From assembly GCA_005792355.1 (NCBI GenBank), contig SXSC01000349.1, positions 1 through 33,890 on the forward strand: DNA of 33,890 nucleotides, read 5' to 3'. The translations under genes were made by a program, and so were the position numbers. Under the pieces are notes generated by a model, which ran no database searches, was not told the DNA's origin, and saw only the letters and a program-made list of their open reading frames with translations. Origin of the DNA: Opitutaceae bacterium (GTDB lineage: Bacteria > Verrucomicrobiota > Verrucomicrobiia > Opitutales > Opitutaceae). The first letter of the stretch is position 1. The number at the start of each line of letters is the position of its first letter. Shown piece after piece: positions 1 through 7,807 of this stretch.

Positions 1-611
1 GCTTCATCTACGGCGACGTGCTTGGCGCCGGCGAGGGCTGGGCCAAAAGTGTGCTTTTCAACGAGCGGGCGCGCGCCGAATTCGCGGCGTTTTTTGCCCG
101 CAAAGACACCTTCGCGATCGGCGTCTGCAACGGCTGCCAGATGATGAGCAACCTCCACTCCATCATCCCCGGCTCCGATCACTGGCCGCGTTTCGTGCAA
201 AACCAAAGCGAGCGCTACGAGGGACGCTACGTGTCGTTGAAAATCGAGGAGAGCCCCAGCCTCCTCTTCGCCGGCATGGCGGGCTCGGTCATCCCGATCG
301 CCGTCGCCCACGGCGAAGGCTACGCCGAATTCGCCGACGCCGCCGCGCTGCAGCGTTGCAGCCAGTCCGGCCTGGTCGTCGCCCGGTTCGTGGACCACCA
401 GCATCGCGCCACCGAGCAGTATCCGCTCAACCCCAACGGCTCGCCGCTTGGCCTGACCGCGCTCACCACCACGACCGGCCGCGTCACGATCATGATGCCG
501 CACCCCGAGCGTGTGTTTCGCTCCGCCTGCATGAGCTGGACCCCCCGGCACTGGGGCGAGGATTCGCCGTGGATGAAGCTGTTCGACAACGCGCGCGCGT
601 GGGTCGGTTGA
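1..611 (+). CDS. purL: Phosphoribosylformylglycinamidine synthase, C-terminal glutaminase part (partial)
   Basis: Purine biosynthesis enzyme (FGAM synthase, EC 6.3.5.3), cytoplasmic, converting FGAR, glutamine and ATP to FGAM. Only the C-terminal glutamine-amidotransferase domain lies in the window. The frame is open from base 3 and reads FIYGDVLGAGEGWAKS, so the gene starts upstream and the GTG at 18 is internal. The nucleophile Cys is in GVCNGCQM (codon 126-128). The catalytic His and Glu are in PHPERV (codons 501-503 and 507-509). NQSERYEGR and AHGEGY are typical of the long, single-chain PurL rather than of a separate PurQ. The gene ends with TGA at 609-611 and converges on the protease gene with only 11 bases between them. 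Identification is secure at family level. Whether the synthase half upstream is intact cannot be seen. Confidence 0.95.
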   Translation, partial: FIYGDVLGAGEGWAKSVLFNERARAEFAAFFARKDTFAIGVCNGCQMMSNLHSIIPGSDHWPRFVQNQSERYEGRYVSLKIEESPSLLFAGMAGSVIPIAVAHGEGYAEFADAAALQRCSQSGLVVARFVDHQHRATEQYPLNPNGSPLGLTALTTTTGRVTIMMPHPERVFRSACMSWTPRHWGEDSPWMKLFDNARAWVG

Positions 612-622
612 GCCGCACGCAC

Positions 623-3600
623 TCAGCGTCGCACGCGGACGGGAAACGGCGGACGCTGCTGGACCTTCGGCGGATTTGCGGCGAGTTCCTTCATCACAAT
701 CTCGATCGCCTTCTCCAGCTGCGGGTCCCGCCCGGCAATCACGTCCGCCGGCGTCTGCTCGACCTCGATATCAGGCGGAACGCCTTCGTTCTCCACAATC
801 CAGCCCTGGTCGGTCCAGATCGCGAGGTCCGGCGCCGAAACGAAACCGCCGTCGATCAATGGCGGAAAACCAAGGACACCAACGAGGCCGCCCCAGGTGC
901 GTGTGCCGATCACGGGGCCGAGCTTGAGTTTTTGAAACATCCACGGCAGCAGGTCGCCGCCCGAGCCGGCGGTTTCGTCGGCAATCATCACCTTCGGCCC
1001 CTGGATGCCGGCGACGGGCGTCTTGAGATCACCGCCGTAACGCATCGCCCAATTGCTGATGGCGGGCCGGCGCAACAGATCGATATAGTAGTCGGCGACA
1101 CTGCCGCCGCCGTTGTGCCGTTCGTCGATGATGATGCCATCTCGATCGGTCTGCGGAAAGAAATAGCGTTTGAAGTAGTTGAAGCCGTCGCCGGCGGTGT
1201 TCGGGACGTAAACGTACGCCACGCGGCCCTTGGTGGCCTCCGTGACTTTGCGCAGATTACCCTCCACCCAATCGCGGTTGCGCAGTGAATTTTCCGTCTC
1301 GACCGGCACCACTTTCACCGTGCGCGAACCCGAGCCATCGGCATTGGGCCCGACGGTGATTTCCACGAGTCGACCCGCGGTGCGCTCAAACCGGGAGAAG
1401 AGGCTCTCCGGCGCGCGCAGCGCCACGCCTTCGACCGCGAGCAGAAACTCACCGGGTTTCACGTCCACGCCCGGCTCGGTCAGCGGCGAACGCAGGTCGG
1501 GCGTCCAGTTGAGCCCGCCAAAAACTTTCTTGAAGCGATAGCGGCCATTTTCCACGCTGTAATCCGCCCCCAGCAAACCACCCGGGATGGTCTCGGTCTC
1601 GGCCAGCGAATCGCCGCCGCCCACCCGATGATGGCCGACCGCGAGCTCACTGAACATCCACTGCATCACGCGATTCAAGTCCCGCCGCGTCGTGACGTCG
1701 GGGAGAAACGCCGCGTACTTCGCCCGCATCCCTTTCCAATCGGCCCCGTGCATGCCCGGGTCGTAGAAGTAGTCACGATTGATCCGCCACGCCTCATGGA
1801 AAATCTGCGTCCACTCGGCCGGGGGATCGACTTTCACCTGCACGGCGTCGAGGTTGAGTTTGAACTTGGCCAGATCCAGTTTGTCACCGAGTTCGCAGAT
1901 CGACCAGCTGTCCTTGACTCGCACCAGTACGCGTTTGCCGGAAATCGAAATCTGAAAACCCGCCACCGCCTCGGCCAGCGTATCCTCTTTGCGTTTCTCC
2001 AGATCGTATCGGTTCAGACTGGTGTCGGCCCCGCGCACCGCGCCGGGTTCCTTGCGGTAATAAAGCTGCCCCGTCGCGCCCACCTGCAGATCCGAATACC
2101 CCGCCGGTTTCAACGCCAACCCAAGAATGCGCTGCGCGAGACCGTCCGCATCGACCGTCACGACGACTGGCGGCTTCGCGGTTTTCCCTTCCTTGCCCTC
2201 CTGGCTGGGGGCTGGCTTCGCCTCCCCGTTGCTCTCCGGCTTCGGGGACTTGTCGTCCTGGTCGCCCTCTTTCTTGTCCTTGGCGGAATCCTTCTTCGCG
2301 CCCTCCTCGTCGCTCTCCTTCGCGAGCGGCGAGGGAACGCCCTTGGCGAGGACCGCGAGATAGATGGAACGACTGGCAGCCAAATCGGAACGGGCCTGCG
2401 AAAACCAGTCTTGCACCGGCCCTGCGTCCGTGGACACGACGAAGTAGAGATATTTGCCGTTCGGGTCGAACACCGGAAACGACGCGTCCGCGAGTCCGTC
2501 GGAAAGTGGCAACGACTTTCCATCTCTCAGCGAATAGAGGCGGATGGTGTTGAGATAACTCGACGAGTTCCGGGTGTAGGCCAGCCATTGGGAATCGGGT
2601 GACCAGGAGTGGTGCAGCACTTTCACCGGACCGTACATCGGATCCGCGTCCACCTTGGTCTGCTGTCCGCTCGCGATGTTCAGGATCCAAATCGTGCGCG
2701 AATTATCCACGTAGCTGACCTGCTTGCCATCCGGCGACCAACGCAGGTTGTCGTAAAAGCCGGTGCCGTGGAGCGCGATTTCCCGCGGCTCGCCGCGACC
2801 GTCCTGCGCGACAAGCCGCAGCGCGTACTCGCCGCTCGCGTCGTAAAAATAGGCAATCTGCTTTCCATCCGGCGACCACGCCGGGTGCGTCTCGTGCGCG
2901 CCGGGCGAAAGCGTGAGATTCCGTTCATCGCCCTTCTCGCGCGGCAGTGTCACGATGTCGCCGCGAATTTCGAACGCGACCCGCGCGCCCGATGGCGAGA
3001 GGCTGGCCTGACGGACGAACTTGGTCGCCTTGGCGAATCGCGGACGCGTTTCTGTGAGATCCGCCGCGACGCCGATCTTCAGCCGGTTCGCGGTCCCCGA
3101 CGCCACCGTCAGCAAATGCAGTCCGCCCGCCTGCTCGTAGAGGAGGCGGCCGGCTGCACCGGAGAGACCCAACACGGGGAAGTCCGTGTGTTTGGTCAGG
3201 CGCGCGACCCGCTTCGTCGCCGGCTCATACGCGTACAGATTGAACTCCCCCTCGCGGTCCGAGCGAAAATAGAGGCGGTCGCCGAGCCAGACCGGATCGA
3301 TGTCGTTGCAGCGACCAGCCGGCTGCGAGACCTTTTCAATTGCGTTCGTCGTCGTGTCGAAGAGGTACAGGCGGGCGGCCGTGCCTCCCCGGTAGTTTTT
3401 CCATTGGTCGGAGGCTTCGGAGACGGGCAGGTAGGCGATGATTTTCCCGTCGGGCGAAATCGCGGCCTTCGCGGCGTGCGGGATGGGGAGGCGCGTCGGC
3501 CCGCCGCCTTCGACCGGCACGGTGAAAAGCTGGAGGTAGCGGTTTGTGTACACTTCGCGCCCTGACGAAAAGAGCACCGACTTCCCGTCTGGCGTGAAGC

Positions 3601-3952
3601 CCAGCGCGACGTCACCACCCGGGTGCCAAGTCAACCGTCTGGGGATGCCGCCCTCGGTCGGGACCACGAACACGTCGGTGTTGCCGTCATAGCGCGCCGT
3701 GAACGCGATGAGTTTGCCATCGGGGGAAAAGCGCGGCCCCGATTCGATACCCGCGTGCGAGGTGAGGCGTTGCACGCCGGTGCCGTCGAGGCGCGCGACC
3801 CAAAGATCGTTGGCGTAGGCGAACGCGATTCGATCCGCGCTCAGCGCCGGATCGTTGAGCAGTCGGGTGTCGCGCACGTCGACGGCGCGCGTAACCGGGA
3901 CGAGGGCGAGACCAAGCGTGGCGAGCAAGAGCGAGGATCGGAGGAATTTCAT
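623..3952 (-). CDS. Tricorn-type protease, S41 family, exported
   Basis: Predicted exported peptidase of 1109 aa. The ATG at 3952 was chosen because it opens a clear signal peptide (MKFLRSSLLLATLGLALVPVTRA, about residues 1-23). An upstream in-frame start at 4012 would add a proline-rich, non-signal extension. Residues about 30-530 are WD40/TolB-like propeller repeats (FSPDGK, WSPDGKQIAYF). A lysine/glutamate/aspartate-rich linker covers about 539-591. A PDZ-like segment follows near 830-900, then the S41 core. Candidate catalytic residues are the His in VGHHRVGGGD (about 774), Ser in ETAGSGGDLLPW (997) and Glu in ENEGVPPDIEV (about 1054). The Ser that precedes the His in archaeal tricorn is not conserved. 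Family members degrade oligopeptides; the substrate here is unknown. No Shine-Dalgarno sequence precedes the start. Confidence 0.9.
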   Translation of the reverse strand: MKFLRSSLLLATLGLALVPVTRAVDVRDTRLLNDPALSADRIAFAYANDLWVARLDGTGVQRLTSHAGIESGPRFSPDGKLIAFTARYDGNTDVFVVPTEGGIPRRLTWHPGGDVALGFTPDGKSVLFSSGREVYTNRYLQLFTVPVEGGGPTRLPIPHAAKAAISPDGKIIAYLPVSEASDQWKNYRGGTAARLYLFDTTTNAIEKVSQPAGRCNDIDPVWLGDRLYFRSDREGEFNLYAYEPATKRVARLTKHTDFPVLGLSGAAGRLLYEQAGGLHLLTVASGTANRLKIGVAADLTETRPRFAKATKFVRQASLSPSGARVAFEIRGDIVTLPREKGDERNLTLSPGAHETHPAWSPDGKQIAYFYDASGEYALRLVAQDGRGEPREIALHGTGFYDNLRWSPDGKQVSYVDNSRTIWILNIASGQQTKVDADPMYGPVKVLHHSWSPDSQWLAYTRNSSSYLNTIRLYSLRDGKSLPLSDGLADASFPVFDPNGKYLYFVVSTDAGPVQDWFSQARSDLAASRSIYLAVLAKGVPSPLAKESDEEGAKKDSAKDKKEGDQDDKSPKPESNGEAKPAPSQEGKEGKTAKPPVVVTVDADGLAQRILGLALKPAGYSDLQVGATGQLYYRKEPGAVRGADTSLNRYDLEKRKEDTLAEAVAGFQISISGKRVLVRVKDSWSICELGDKLDLAKFKLNLDAVQVKVDPPAEWTQIFHEAWRINRDYFYDPGMHGADWKGMRAKYAAFLPDVTTRRDLNRVMQWMFSELAVGHHRVGGGDSLAETETIPGGLLGADYSVENGRYRFKKVFGGLNWTPDLRSPLTEPGVDVKPGEFLLAVEGVALRAPESLFSRFERTAGRLVEITVGPNADGSGSRTVKVVPVETENSLRNRDWVEGNLRKVTEATKGRVAYVYVPNTAGDGFNYFKRYFFPQTDRDGIIIDERHNGGGSVADYYIDLLRRPAISNWAMRYGGDLKTPVAGIQGPKVMIADETAGSGGDLLPWMFQKLKLGPVIGTRTWGGLVGVLGFPPLIDGGFVSAPDLAIWTDQGWIVENEGVPPDIEVEQTPADVIAGRDPQLEKAIEIVMKELAANPPKVQQRPPFPVRVRR

Positions 3953-4074
3953 GGGAAGTGGCGCGGGGAGCGGCGGGACAAGCGGATAACATCCCGGCCC
4001 CGGCCGTAGCAAGCCCGGCCCGGCGGCGCCCCTCCCGATTGACGGTGGCCGGCCGATAGAGACGTACTTTTATC

Positions 4075-4190
4075 GGCCTGTCCCTTCAACCGCCTCCTTT
4101 GGCCCAACTTCGATGCCGATTGAGGTCCGTTTCTTGGCCTGTCCCTTCAGTCCCTTGGCTTTTCAGGGGACCTGGCAATAGGGACAGGCC
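4075..4190. repeat. Inverted set of the 11-mer GGCCTGTCCCT
   Basis: GGCCTGTCCCT occurs at 4075-4085 and 4136-4146. Its complement AGGGACAGGCC occurs at 4180-4190, 4214-4224 and 4346-4356. The 4136 and 4180 copies can pair to form a stem with an approximately 33-base loop. The last two copies are the starts of the 132-bp repeats, so this looks like older, scattered remains of the same element in both orientations. Confidence 0.75.
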
Positions 4191-4211
4191 AATTAATCCT
4201 GCCATCGCGCC

Positions 4212-4343
4212 ATAGGGACAGGCCAATCAATCACGCCGCGGTTCCTTGAGCGTTGCCTCATGTGGTGCCAGGGCGATTTCCCCAACATGTAACGTAATAC
4301 GTTACATGTTCGGCTCCTGTTCAAGGTTAGCTGTACGCCCGCC
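4212..4343 (+). repeat. 132-bp tandem repeat, copy 1
   Basis: Begins ATAGGGACAGGCCAAT and ends at GTACGCCCGCC. The adjacent copy at 4344 differs at about eight positions by eye. A fragment of a further copy (AATAGGGACAGGCCAATTAATC) sits at 4178-4199. Each full unit contains one 27-bp palindrome. Confidence 0.9.
4284..4310. repeat. 27-bp palindrome with TAATA centre, copy 1
   Basis: Perfect 11-bp arms AACATGTAACG and CGTTACATGTT flank a 5-base TAATA centre. It could act as a DNA operator or as an RNA hairpin; no poly-T tract follows, so a standard intrinsic terminator is not supported. It lies downstream of the leftward FG-GAP gene and upstream of the leftward protease gene. Confidence 0.9.
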
Positions 4344-4474
4344 ATAGGGACAGGCCAATTAATCCCGCCGCGGTTCCTTAAGCGTTGCCTCATGTGGTGC
4401 CAGGGCGATTTTCCCAACATGTAACGTAATACGTTACATGTTCGCCTCCTGTTCAAGGTTGGGTGTACGCCCGC
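4344..4474 (+). repeat. 132-bp tandem repeat, copy 2
   Basis: Direct, head-to-tail second copy of the preceding unit. The palindrome is retained without change, although bases near it differ (GATTTCCCC versus GATTTTCCC, TTCGGC versus TTCGCC). Confidence 0.9.
4416..4442. repeat. 27-bp palindrome with TAATA centre, copy 2
   Basis: Identical to the palindrome at 4284-4310, in the second 132-bp repeat. Confidence 0.9.
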
Positions 4475-4563
4475 ATGGACCATCGAACGCGCCTTAGTTC
4501 CATGGACGGACAAGTACCGAGGCAGGGCCAACCGGCCGGAAAACCCCAGGCGGCGGCGGTGAG

Positions 4564-5802
4564 CTACTTTCGGTTGAAATACACCACCGCGTTCCGCGAC
4601 TCACGGCCGGCGAGAATCAGGTCCAAGCGGCCATCACCGTCGACGTCGGAGGTCTTCAAATCGTACGCTTGCTGACGGTTGCCCGTATCGATGTCGTGCG
4701 CCATGAAACGCCCCTGCCCGTCGTTTTCATACCAGCGCACCACAAAAGCGGTGAAGGAGGCCACCGCGACATCCGCGTCGCCGTCCCCGTCGAAATCCCC
4801 GACCGCCAGCGCGTGCGGCGTCGCCAACTCCGGGTCGATTTCGCGTTTCGTCCACTTCGGCCCTTCAAACCAAAACACTCCCTTGCCATGGCCCGCCGTG
4901 CCAACCACGTCGGGCTTGCCGTCGCGGTTGATGTCCGCCGCCTTGATGTTCGTCGCGCCTTTTTCCCGCGCAATCGCATGCTTCGTCCACGGAGCGGCGT
5001 CATTCGCCCCGCGCTCCCACCACGTGAAGGTGCCGCCACCGGAGTCGCCCAGCAGAATATCGCCGCGCCCGTCGCCATTCATGTCCGCGAAATCGAGATA
5101 GTGGGGCCGGCCGTCGGCGCCGGCGTTTGTCACCACATGGCGGACCGCCGGGCCGCGAAGGGACAGGTCGAACCAGGCGAGGCTGTTCGGGAAAAAGGGT
5201 CCGCTGATGCTGTTGGAAATCACATCCGCCCGGCCATCGCGGTTCACATCGCCGAGGCAAAGCCCATGGATGCCGTTGAGTTCGCGATCCACGACATGCA
5301 GCGGCCAGGCTGCGCCGACGCGTCCGGCATTTTCAATCCACGCCACACTGAAATCGGGTCCCTTGGGCTCCGGCAGTTGCCTGCCCTTGGCCCGCCCCTC
5401 GCGGAACTCGATCCACGGAATCTGATAGCGCCCCAGCACGAGATCCCGATCGCCATCCTGATCCGCATCCACCGCGACACAGTAGAGCATCTTGCCGTCT
5501 TTGCCGTCGAACAGGACGTGCTCTTTCCAATCCGGCGCGACCAGCGCGAACACCTTGGTCACGCCCATCGCGATGAGATCCCGCCGGCCGTCGCCATTCA
5601 CGTCCACCGCCTCCACGCTCCAGATCGACTCCGGCAACGGCCACGCGTGCCGCTCCCACGTCAGCAGCGTGGGCTGCGCGGCCAACACGATCCCAGTCGT
5701 GCTCAGCAGGGTCAGCCACGTGACGAACGCGAAGATCCGCGAGGTCAAATGGGCAGGTGAAAGACGGACGTGCATCATCGGGTTGGGGTTATCCGTGGCC
5801 AT
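4564..5802 (-). CDS. FG-GAP/VCBS repeat protein, exported
   Basis: Protein of 412 aa from the ATG at 5802, or about 404 aa from ATGs at 5778 or 5775; no Shine-Dalgarno sequence decides. A hydrophobic stretch (IFAFVTWLTLLSTTGIVLAA, about residues 23-42) indicates export. At least seven calcium-binding D-x-[ND]-x-DG-x-x-D loops are spaced along residues about 67-400 (DVNGDGRRD, DADQDGDRD, DVNRDGRAD, DMNGDGRGD, DINRDGKPD, DFDGDGDAD, DVDGDGRLD), giving an integrin-alpha-like beta-propeller. Such proteins bind ligands or partners and rarely have catalytic residues; none are seen here. It lies 43 bases downstream of the heme/PQQ dehydrogenase on the same strand, so co-transcription and a shared periplasmic role are likely but inferred. 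Confidence 0.88.
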   Translation of the reverse strand: MATDNPNPMMHVRLSPAHLTSRIFAFVTWLTLLSTTGIVLAAQPTLLTWERHAWPLPESIWSVEAVDVNGDGRRDLIAMGVTKVFALVAPDWKEHVLFDGKDGKMLYCVAVDADQDGDRDLVLGRYQIPWIEFREGRAKGRQLPEPKGPDFSVAWIENAGRVGAAWPLHVVDRELNGIHGLCLGDVNRDGRADVISNSISGPFFPNSLAWFDLSLRGPAVRHVVTNAGADGRPHYLDFADMNGDGRGDILLGDSGGGTFTWWERGANDAAPWTKHAIAREKGATNIKAADINRDGKPDVVGTAGHGKGVFWFEGPKWTKREIDPELATPHALAVGDFDGDGDADVAVASFTAFVVRWYENDGQGRFMAHDIDTGNRQQAYDLKTSDVDGDGRLDLILAGRESRNAVVYFNRK

Positions 5803-5845
5803 TTGCGGTCAACCTGGTTCGCGGAATTCAAGAACGCAATTCAGG

Positions 5846-7612
5846 TCAGCGCGCCGTCACGGACTGCGCCGCACCCTTTGGTGCCGGGGCAAAAGACCCT
5901 GCCGAGAAATCGATCTCGTAAACCATGCCTTCGTAACCGACGACGTAGATTCGCCCCAGTTCGTCCGTCGCAAACGAAGCGATGCCCTCCGGCGACGTGC
6001 CGATCTGCTGGATGACCTTCAGCATCCGGTTCTCCTGGGTCAGCCCCCAGATGAGCCGCGATGTGTAATCGCCGAACACATACACGCCGTGGAACGACGA
6101 TGCCTGGTCCCCGCGATAGACATATCCCCCGGTGACCGAATTGCCGTATTTGCGTTTGTAGGCCGCCACGGGCGGAACGTAGACCATTCCTTCCCGCCGC
6201 CGACGATTGGAAAACGGCTCGAAGCCTTCCTGGACATTCCAACCGTGATTCTCGCCGCGACGGACAATCGCGACCTCCTCGACCCGGTCCTGACCCACGT
6301 CGCCGACCCAGAGGTCGCCCGTCAGCGCGTCGAAGCTGAACCGCCATGGTTCACGAAAACCCACCGCCCAGATCTCCGGTCGCGCGTTCGCCTGTCCCCG
6401 GAACGGGTTGTCCCGCGGGATCGCGTAGGGCAGCCCCGGGGCGCGGCGATCGACATCGAGGCGCAGCATCTTGCCGAGCAAGAGTCCGGGGTCCTGCCCG
6501 TGCCCGTTCGGATCCTGCTGCGGGCCGGTGTCGCCCATCCCGAGATATAGAAAACCGTCGGGGCCGAATTCGATGCAGCCGCCACTGTGATTTTGGGTGA
6601 CGCTGGCGATTTTCAACAGCCGGCGCGACGGTTCACCCGAGTCCGTCCGGAGGTCCGGCGCCGCACGTTTCTCCACCAGCACCGTCGCCAGTTCCCCCTC
6701 CTCCAATACCTGGTGTTTGAGATAGTATTTTCGGTTTTCGCGAAACCTGGGGTGAAAGGCGAGGCCGAGCAAACCGTTGGGTCCGCGCTGTGCATACGTC
6801 TCACCCACAAAATCGCCAAACAATGTCTTGGTGTGCCCCTCCGCGTTTTTCTCGAGCCGCCAGATTTGGCCGGACTGATGGGCGACGAGGAAAACCTCGC
6901 GGTTGCCCGGCACCTGCCCGAACCACACCAAACCCGAACGCACATCGCCCGGCTTGCGCACCACCGAGGCCGGGAAGCGCAGCGCCTCGCTGAAGACCGG
7001 GCGGAGCACGACCGCCTTCGCCGACTCCGCAATGACCTCGGGCATGCCCCGATGGCCCGTCAGCGAGTTGGCCGGTTGTTTCAGACTGACGAGATACTCG
7101 ATCACATCGGTGAACTCCTGCAGGGAAAAGGCGGCATGAATTCCCTCCGGCATCAGTGACACCAGGCTGCTCCGCTGCGCCTTGATGTGCAGGGCGGCGA
7201 CGCGGACCAAAATGCCATCCGCTCCCATCAACGCGGTCGAACCGGCATCGGCCTCTTTGATGACACCGTGGAAAGACTCTCCCGTTTTCGTTTCCACCAC
7301 GGTGGCGCCATAACCCACGGCAATCGTGGCGGAAGGATCGAGGATCGCCTCGATCATTTCGCGCCGCGGAAAGTTGTCACCCGCCGCAAATAGATCCGGT
7401 CCCGCCTTGCCGCCGGTGCCGTCAACGGTGTGACAGTGCGCACAAGCGGCTTTTTCGAGCGAAAAGAAAAGTGCCCGTCCCCGCTCGATGTTCCCATCGC
7501 GACGCACCGCAAAGTCCCGATACGCTTTGGGCGCGGGCACTTCCTGGCTCTGGGCTGAACCCGTGATCGACACGACCATGAAGATCAGGGCATGAATTTG
7601 CGGTGGGCGCAT
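5846..7612 (-). CDS. Heme-domain / PQQ-type sugar dehydrogenase fusion, exported
   Basis: Predicted periplasmic or membrane-associated oxidoreductase of 588 aa. The ATG at 7612 opens a signal peptide (MRPPQIHALIFMVVSITGSAQSQ); an in-frame start at 7741 would add an arginine- and histidine-rich leader and was rejected. Residues 57-61 are a c-type heme motif CAHCH. They are followed by the Planctomycete/Verrucomicrobium heme-binding region ending in SLMPEG ... DVIEYLVSLK (about residue 170). The rest is a glucose/sorbosone dehydrogenase propeller: KYYLKHQ, TQNHSGGCIEFGPDGFLYLGMGD (His about 341, matching the catalytic His of soluble PQQ glucose dehydrogenase), GFREPWRFSFD and GDVGQDRVEEV. The family oxidises aldoses and passes electrons to PQQ, here presumably on to the fused heme. 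The substrate is unknown. The FG-GAP gene follows closely. Confidence 0.9.
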   Translation of the reverse strand: MRPPQIHALIFMVVSITGSAQSQEVPAPKAYRDFAVRRDGNIERGRALFFSLEKAACAHCHTVDGTGGKAGPDLFAAGDNFPRREMIEAILDPSATIAVGYGATVVETKTGESFHGVIKEADAGSTALMGADGILVRVAALHIKAQRSSLVSLMPEGIHAAFSLQEFTDVIEYLVSLKQPANSLTGHRGMPEVIAESAKAVVLRPVFSEALRFPASVVRKPGDVRSGLVWFGQVPGNREVFLVAHQSGQIWRLEKNAEGHTKTLFGDFVGETYAQRGPNGLLGLAFHPRFRENRKYYLKHQVLEEGELATVLVEKRAAPDLRTDSGEPSRRLLKIASVTQNHSGGCIEFGPDGFLYLGMGDTGPQQDPNGHGQDPGLLLGKMLRLDVDRRAPGLPYAIPRDNPFRGQANARPEIWAVGFREPWRFSFDALTGDLWVGDVGQDRVEEVAIVRRGENHGWNVQEGFEPFSNRRRREGMVYVPPVAAYKRKYGNSVTGGYVYRGDQASSFHGVYVFGDYTSRLIWGLTQENRMLKVIQQIGTSPEGIASFATDELGRIYVVGYEGMVYEIDFSAGSFAPAPKGAAQSVTAR

Positions 7613-7725
7613 GGCCGGAAAAAAAATTCCTGGCGCAGAACCGAACGGGCTCGCGTGCCGATGGCAAGCGGCATGCGGCGGTCGGCGTGCGTAATACCTC
7701 TGATAACGAAACCACCGCACGGTGG

Positions 7726-7747
7726 AACCCGATGTCCTCATCGGGTT
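7726..7747. repeat. Short dispersed hairpin, copy 1
   Basis: Arms AACCCGATG and CATCGGGTT pair perfectly over 9 bp around a TCCT loop. A related hairpin with a covarying outer pair is at 22890-22911, also preceded by GGTGGA. It lies in the 195-bp gap between the dehydrogenase start and the TonB receptor stop. Confidence 0.8.
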
Positions 7748-7769
7748 TTCGGCCGTACGCTCTCAGATC

Positions 7770-7791
7770 AGCCCGTTCGGGCCAACGGGCT
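7770..7791 (-). terminator. Possible terminator hairpin after the TonB receptor gene
   Basis: Perfect 8-bp arms AGCCCGTT and AACGGGCT flank a 6-base loop, 17 bases beyond the receptor stop codon. No U-tract follows on the minus strand, so this is only a candidate; it could instead be another intergenic hairpin repeat. Confidence 0.35.
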
Positions 7792-7807
7792 CCACCGCGC
7801 ACCGCAC

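Larger units (their letters stand above)
3953..4563. other. Non-coding repeat-rich gap
   Basis: No credible gene is visible between the protease and the FG-GAP gene. The gap holds two tandem 132-bp repeats, two copies of a 27-bp palindrome and five copies of an 11-mer (GGCCTGTCCCT or its complement) in both orientations, listed separately. An open frame crossing the repeats exists because 132 is a multiple of three. Its translation is a simple duplication without recognisable features. Confidence 0.7.

Noticed and set aside
1628..2602. Long plus-strand open frame opposite the tricorn gene (also similar ones opposite the receptor, dehydrogenase and kinase genes)
   Set aside because: High-GC codon bias opens shadow frames. 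Translations are arginine-rich with no domain, while the opposite strand has clear homology.
4178..4474. CRISPR-like array
   Set aside because: Repeats are 132 bp, directly adjacent and without unique spacers. No cas genes are nearby.
4193..4531. Minus-strand open frame of 112 codons across the 132-bp repeats
   Set aside because: It exists because the repeat length is divisible by three. The product is a simple duplicated basic peptide with no recognisable fold, and the region is better explained by non-coding repeats.
7689..7700. GCGTAATACCTC as a fourth member of the TAATA palindrome family
   Set aside because: Only one half-site (CGTAATAC) is present. The flanks are not symmetric.
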